Assembly (NCBI GenBank): GCA_900554375.1
Contig: USHK01000066.1
Coordinates: 1-6,533 of the forward strand
DNA: 6,533 nucleotides
Reading direction: 5' to 3'
Origin: an uncultured Sutterella sp.
GTDB taxonomy: Bacteria; Pseudomonadota; Gammaproteobacteria; Burkholderiales; Burkholderiaceae_F
In this document: positions 6,114 through 6,533 of the stretch, piece by piece
Numbering within the stretch: the stretch's first letter is position 1
How the letters are laid out: each line of letters opens with the position of its first letter
The notes under the pieces: generated by a model
The model's database searches: none
What the model was told of the DNA's origin: nothing
What the model saw: only the letters and a program-made list of their open reading frames with translations
Program-made: the position numbers and the translations under genes

Positions 6114-6490
6114 TTATCCTTCGAGATCAGCTTGATTGTCCCTGGCAGCCTCTGTTGCCTCGACCAAATCAAGCGCCTGTGTGAAGTCCAAGGTACCTTC
6201 GTAAAGTGAACGGCCTAAAATCGCCATCGTCACGCCGTCATCTTCAACGGCAAGCAGCTTGCGAATGTCTTCCAAATCGCGAATGCCGCCGGAAGCGATG
6301 ACGGGAATAGACAGCTGGCTGGCTAACTCAGCAGTAGCTTCAACGTTGCAGCCTGTAAGCATGCCGTCACGGCTAATATCGGTATAAAGAATGGCGTCTA
6401 CGCCGTACCCTTCGAACTTCTGAGCTAAATCCGATGCGGTATGACCGGTGTTCTTGGTCCAGCCGTCCGTCATCACCATGCCGTCTTTTG
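6114..6490 (-). CDS. hisA: Phosphoribosyl-ProFAR isomerase HisA (5' partial)
   Basis: HisA performs the Amadori isomerisation of ProFAR to PRFAR, the substrate of HisF. Only the C-terminal half is present: 124 complete residues of a protein normally near 245. The reading frame runs without a stop into the adapter at 6491, and the Met at 6479 is internal (the fragment begins [16 protein letters not shown]). Visible family elements are [12 protein letters not shown], which holds the second catalytic Asp, the phosphate-binding [15 protein letters not shown], and [15 protein letters not shown] near the end. The N-terminal catalytic Asp and the first half of the barrel lie beyond the window. The gene stops 4 bases before hisF, and its last codons carry the hisF ribosome binding site. 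Confidence 0.96.
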
Positions 6491-6533
6491 CTGTCTCTTA
6501 TACACATCTGACGCTGCCGACGACTCCTTACGT
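6491..6533 (-). other. Illumina Nextera P5/i5 read-1 adapter (artefact)
   Basis: This is not genomic DNA. Bases 6491-6509 are the inverted 19-bp Tn5 mosaic end CTGTCTCTTATACACATCT. Bases 6510-6523 are the read-1 linker GACGCTGCCGACGA. Bases 6524-6531 (CTCCTTAC) sit in the i5 slot; the reverse complement GTAAGGAG matches, from memory, Nextera S505. The last GT begins the P5 primer. Together with the left-end adapter it shows that the contig spans from one tagmentation site to another. Confidence 0.98.

Noticed and set aside
6110..6172. An N-terminal extension of HisF of 21 residues
   Set aside because: It would overlap the end of hisA, the extra residues are unlike the family, and the ATG at 6109 has its own well-spaced AAGGA site and places Asp11 and Asp130 at the reference positions.
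31..6509. A 19-bp perfect inverted repeat at the two ends, resembling a 6.5-kb transposon
   Set aside because: The repeats are the engineered Tn5 mosaic ends of the Nextera kit, joined to index and primer sequence on the outside. No transposase gene lies between them.

Overview
The window looks like a metagenomic or draft-assembly contig from a betaproteobacterium, probably Burkholderiales. The evidence is the gene chain hisA-hisF-hisI-hisE-hinT-tatA-tatB-tatC, the separate (unfused) hisI and hisE, and HisA, HisF and TatB sequences that read like this group. A gut Sutterellaceae such as Parasutterella would fit the middling GC content, but that placement is inference. Both ends are not genomic. 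Bases 1-49 are an Illumina Nextera read-2/P7 adapter with its i7 index, and bases 6491-6533 are the Nextera read-1/P5 adapter with its i5 index. Only 50-6490 is biological sequence, and both outermost genes are cut where the adapter joins.

Left part, plus strand (50-2256): a tight three-gene cassette. It starts with the C-terminal half of a transcription regulator carrying a GyrI-like effector-binding domain (probably MerR family, its DNA-binding half lost at the edge). Next, overlapping by 8 bases, is a free-standing B3/B4 domain protein, related to the editing domain of the phenylalanyl-tRNA synthetase beta subunit. Two bases later comes a Bcr/CflA-type major facilitator efflux transporter. 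The likely logic is a ligand-sensing regulator controlling an exporter plus a protein of unproven function. This is the least explained part of the window.

Middle (2257-2331): a short convergent gap with one hairpin that has an A-tract on one side and a T-tract on the other. It can end transcription from both the cassette and the opposing tat genes.

Right part, minus strand (6490 down to 2332): the end of the histidine operon (hisA partial, hisF, hisI, hisE) with gaps of 4 to 13 bases, a 91-base gap with two small inverted repeats, then hinT and the twin-arginine translocase genes tatA, tatB and tatC. The his genes carry out consecutive early-to-middle steps of histidine synthesis. TatABC forms the machine that exports folded proteins across the inner membrane. 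HinT is a nucleotide hydrolase that shares the transcript. TatB is unusually long. I saw no RNA gene, CRISPR array, native insertion sequence or phage gene.
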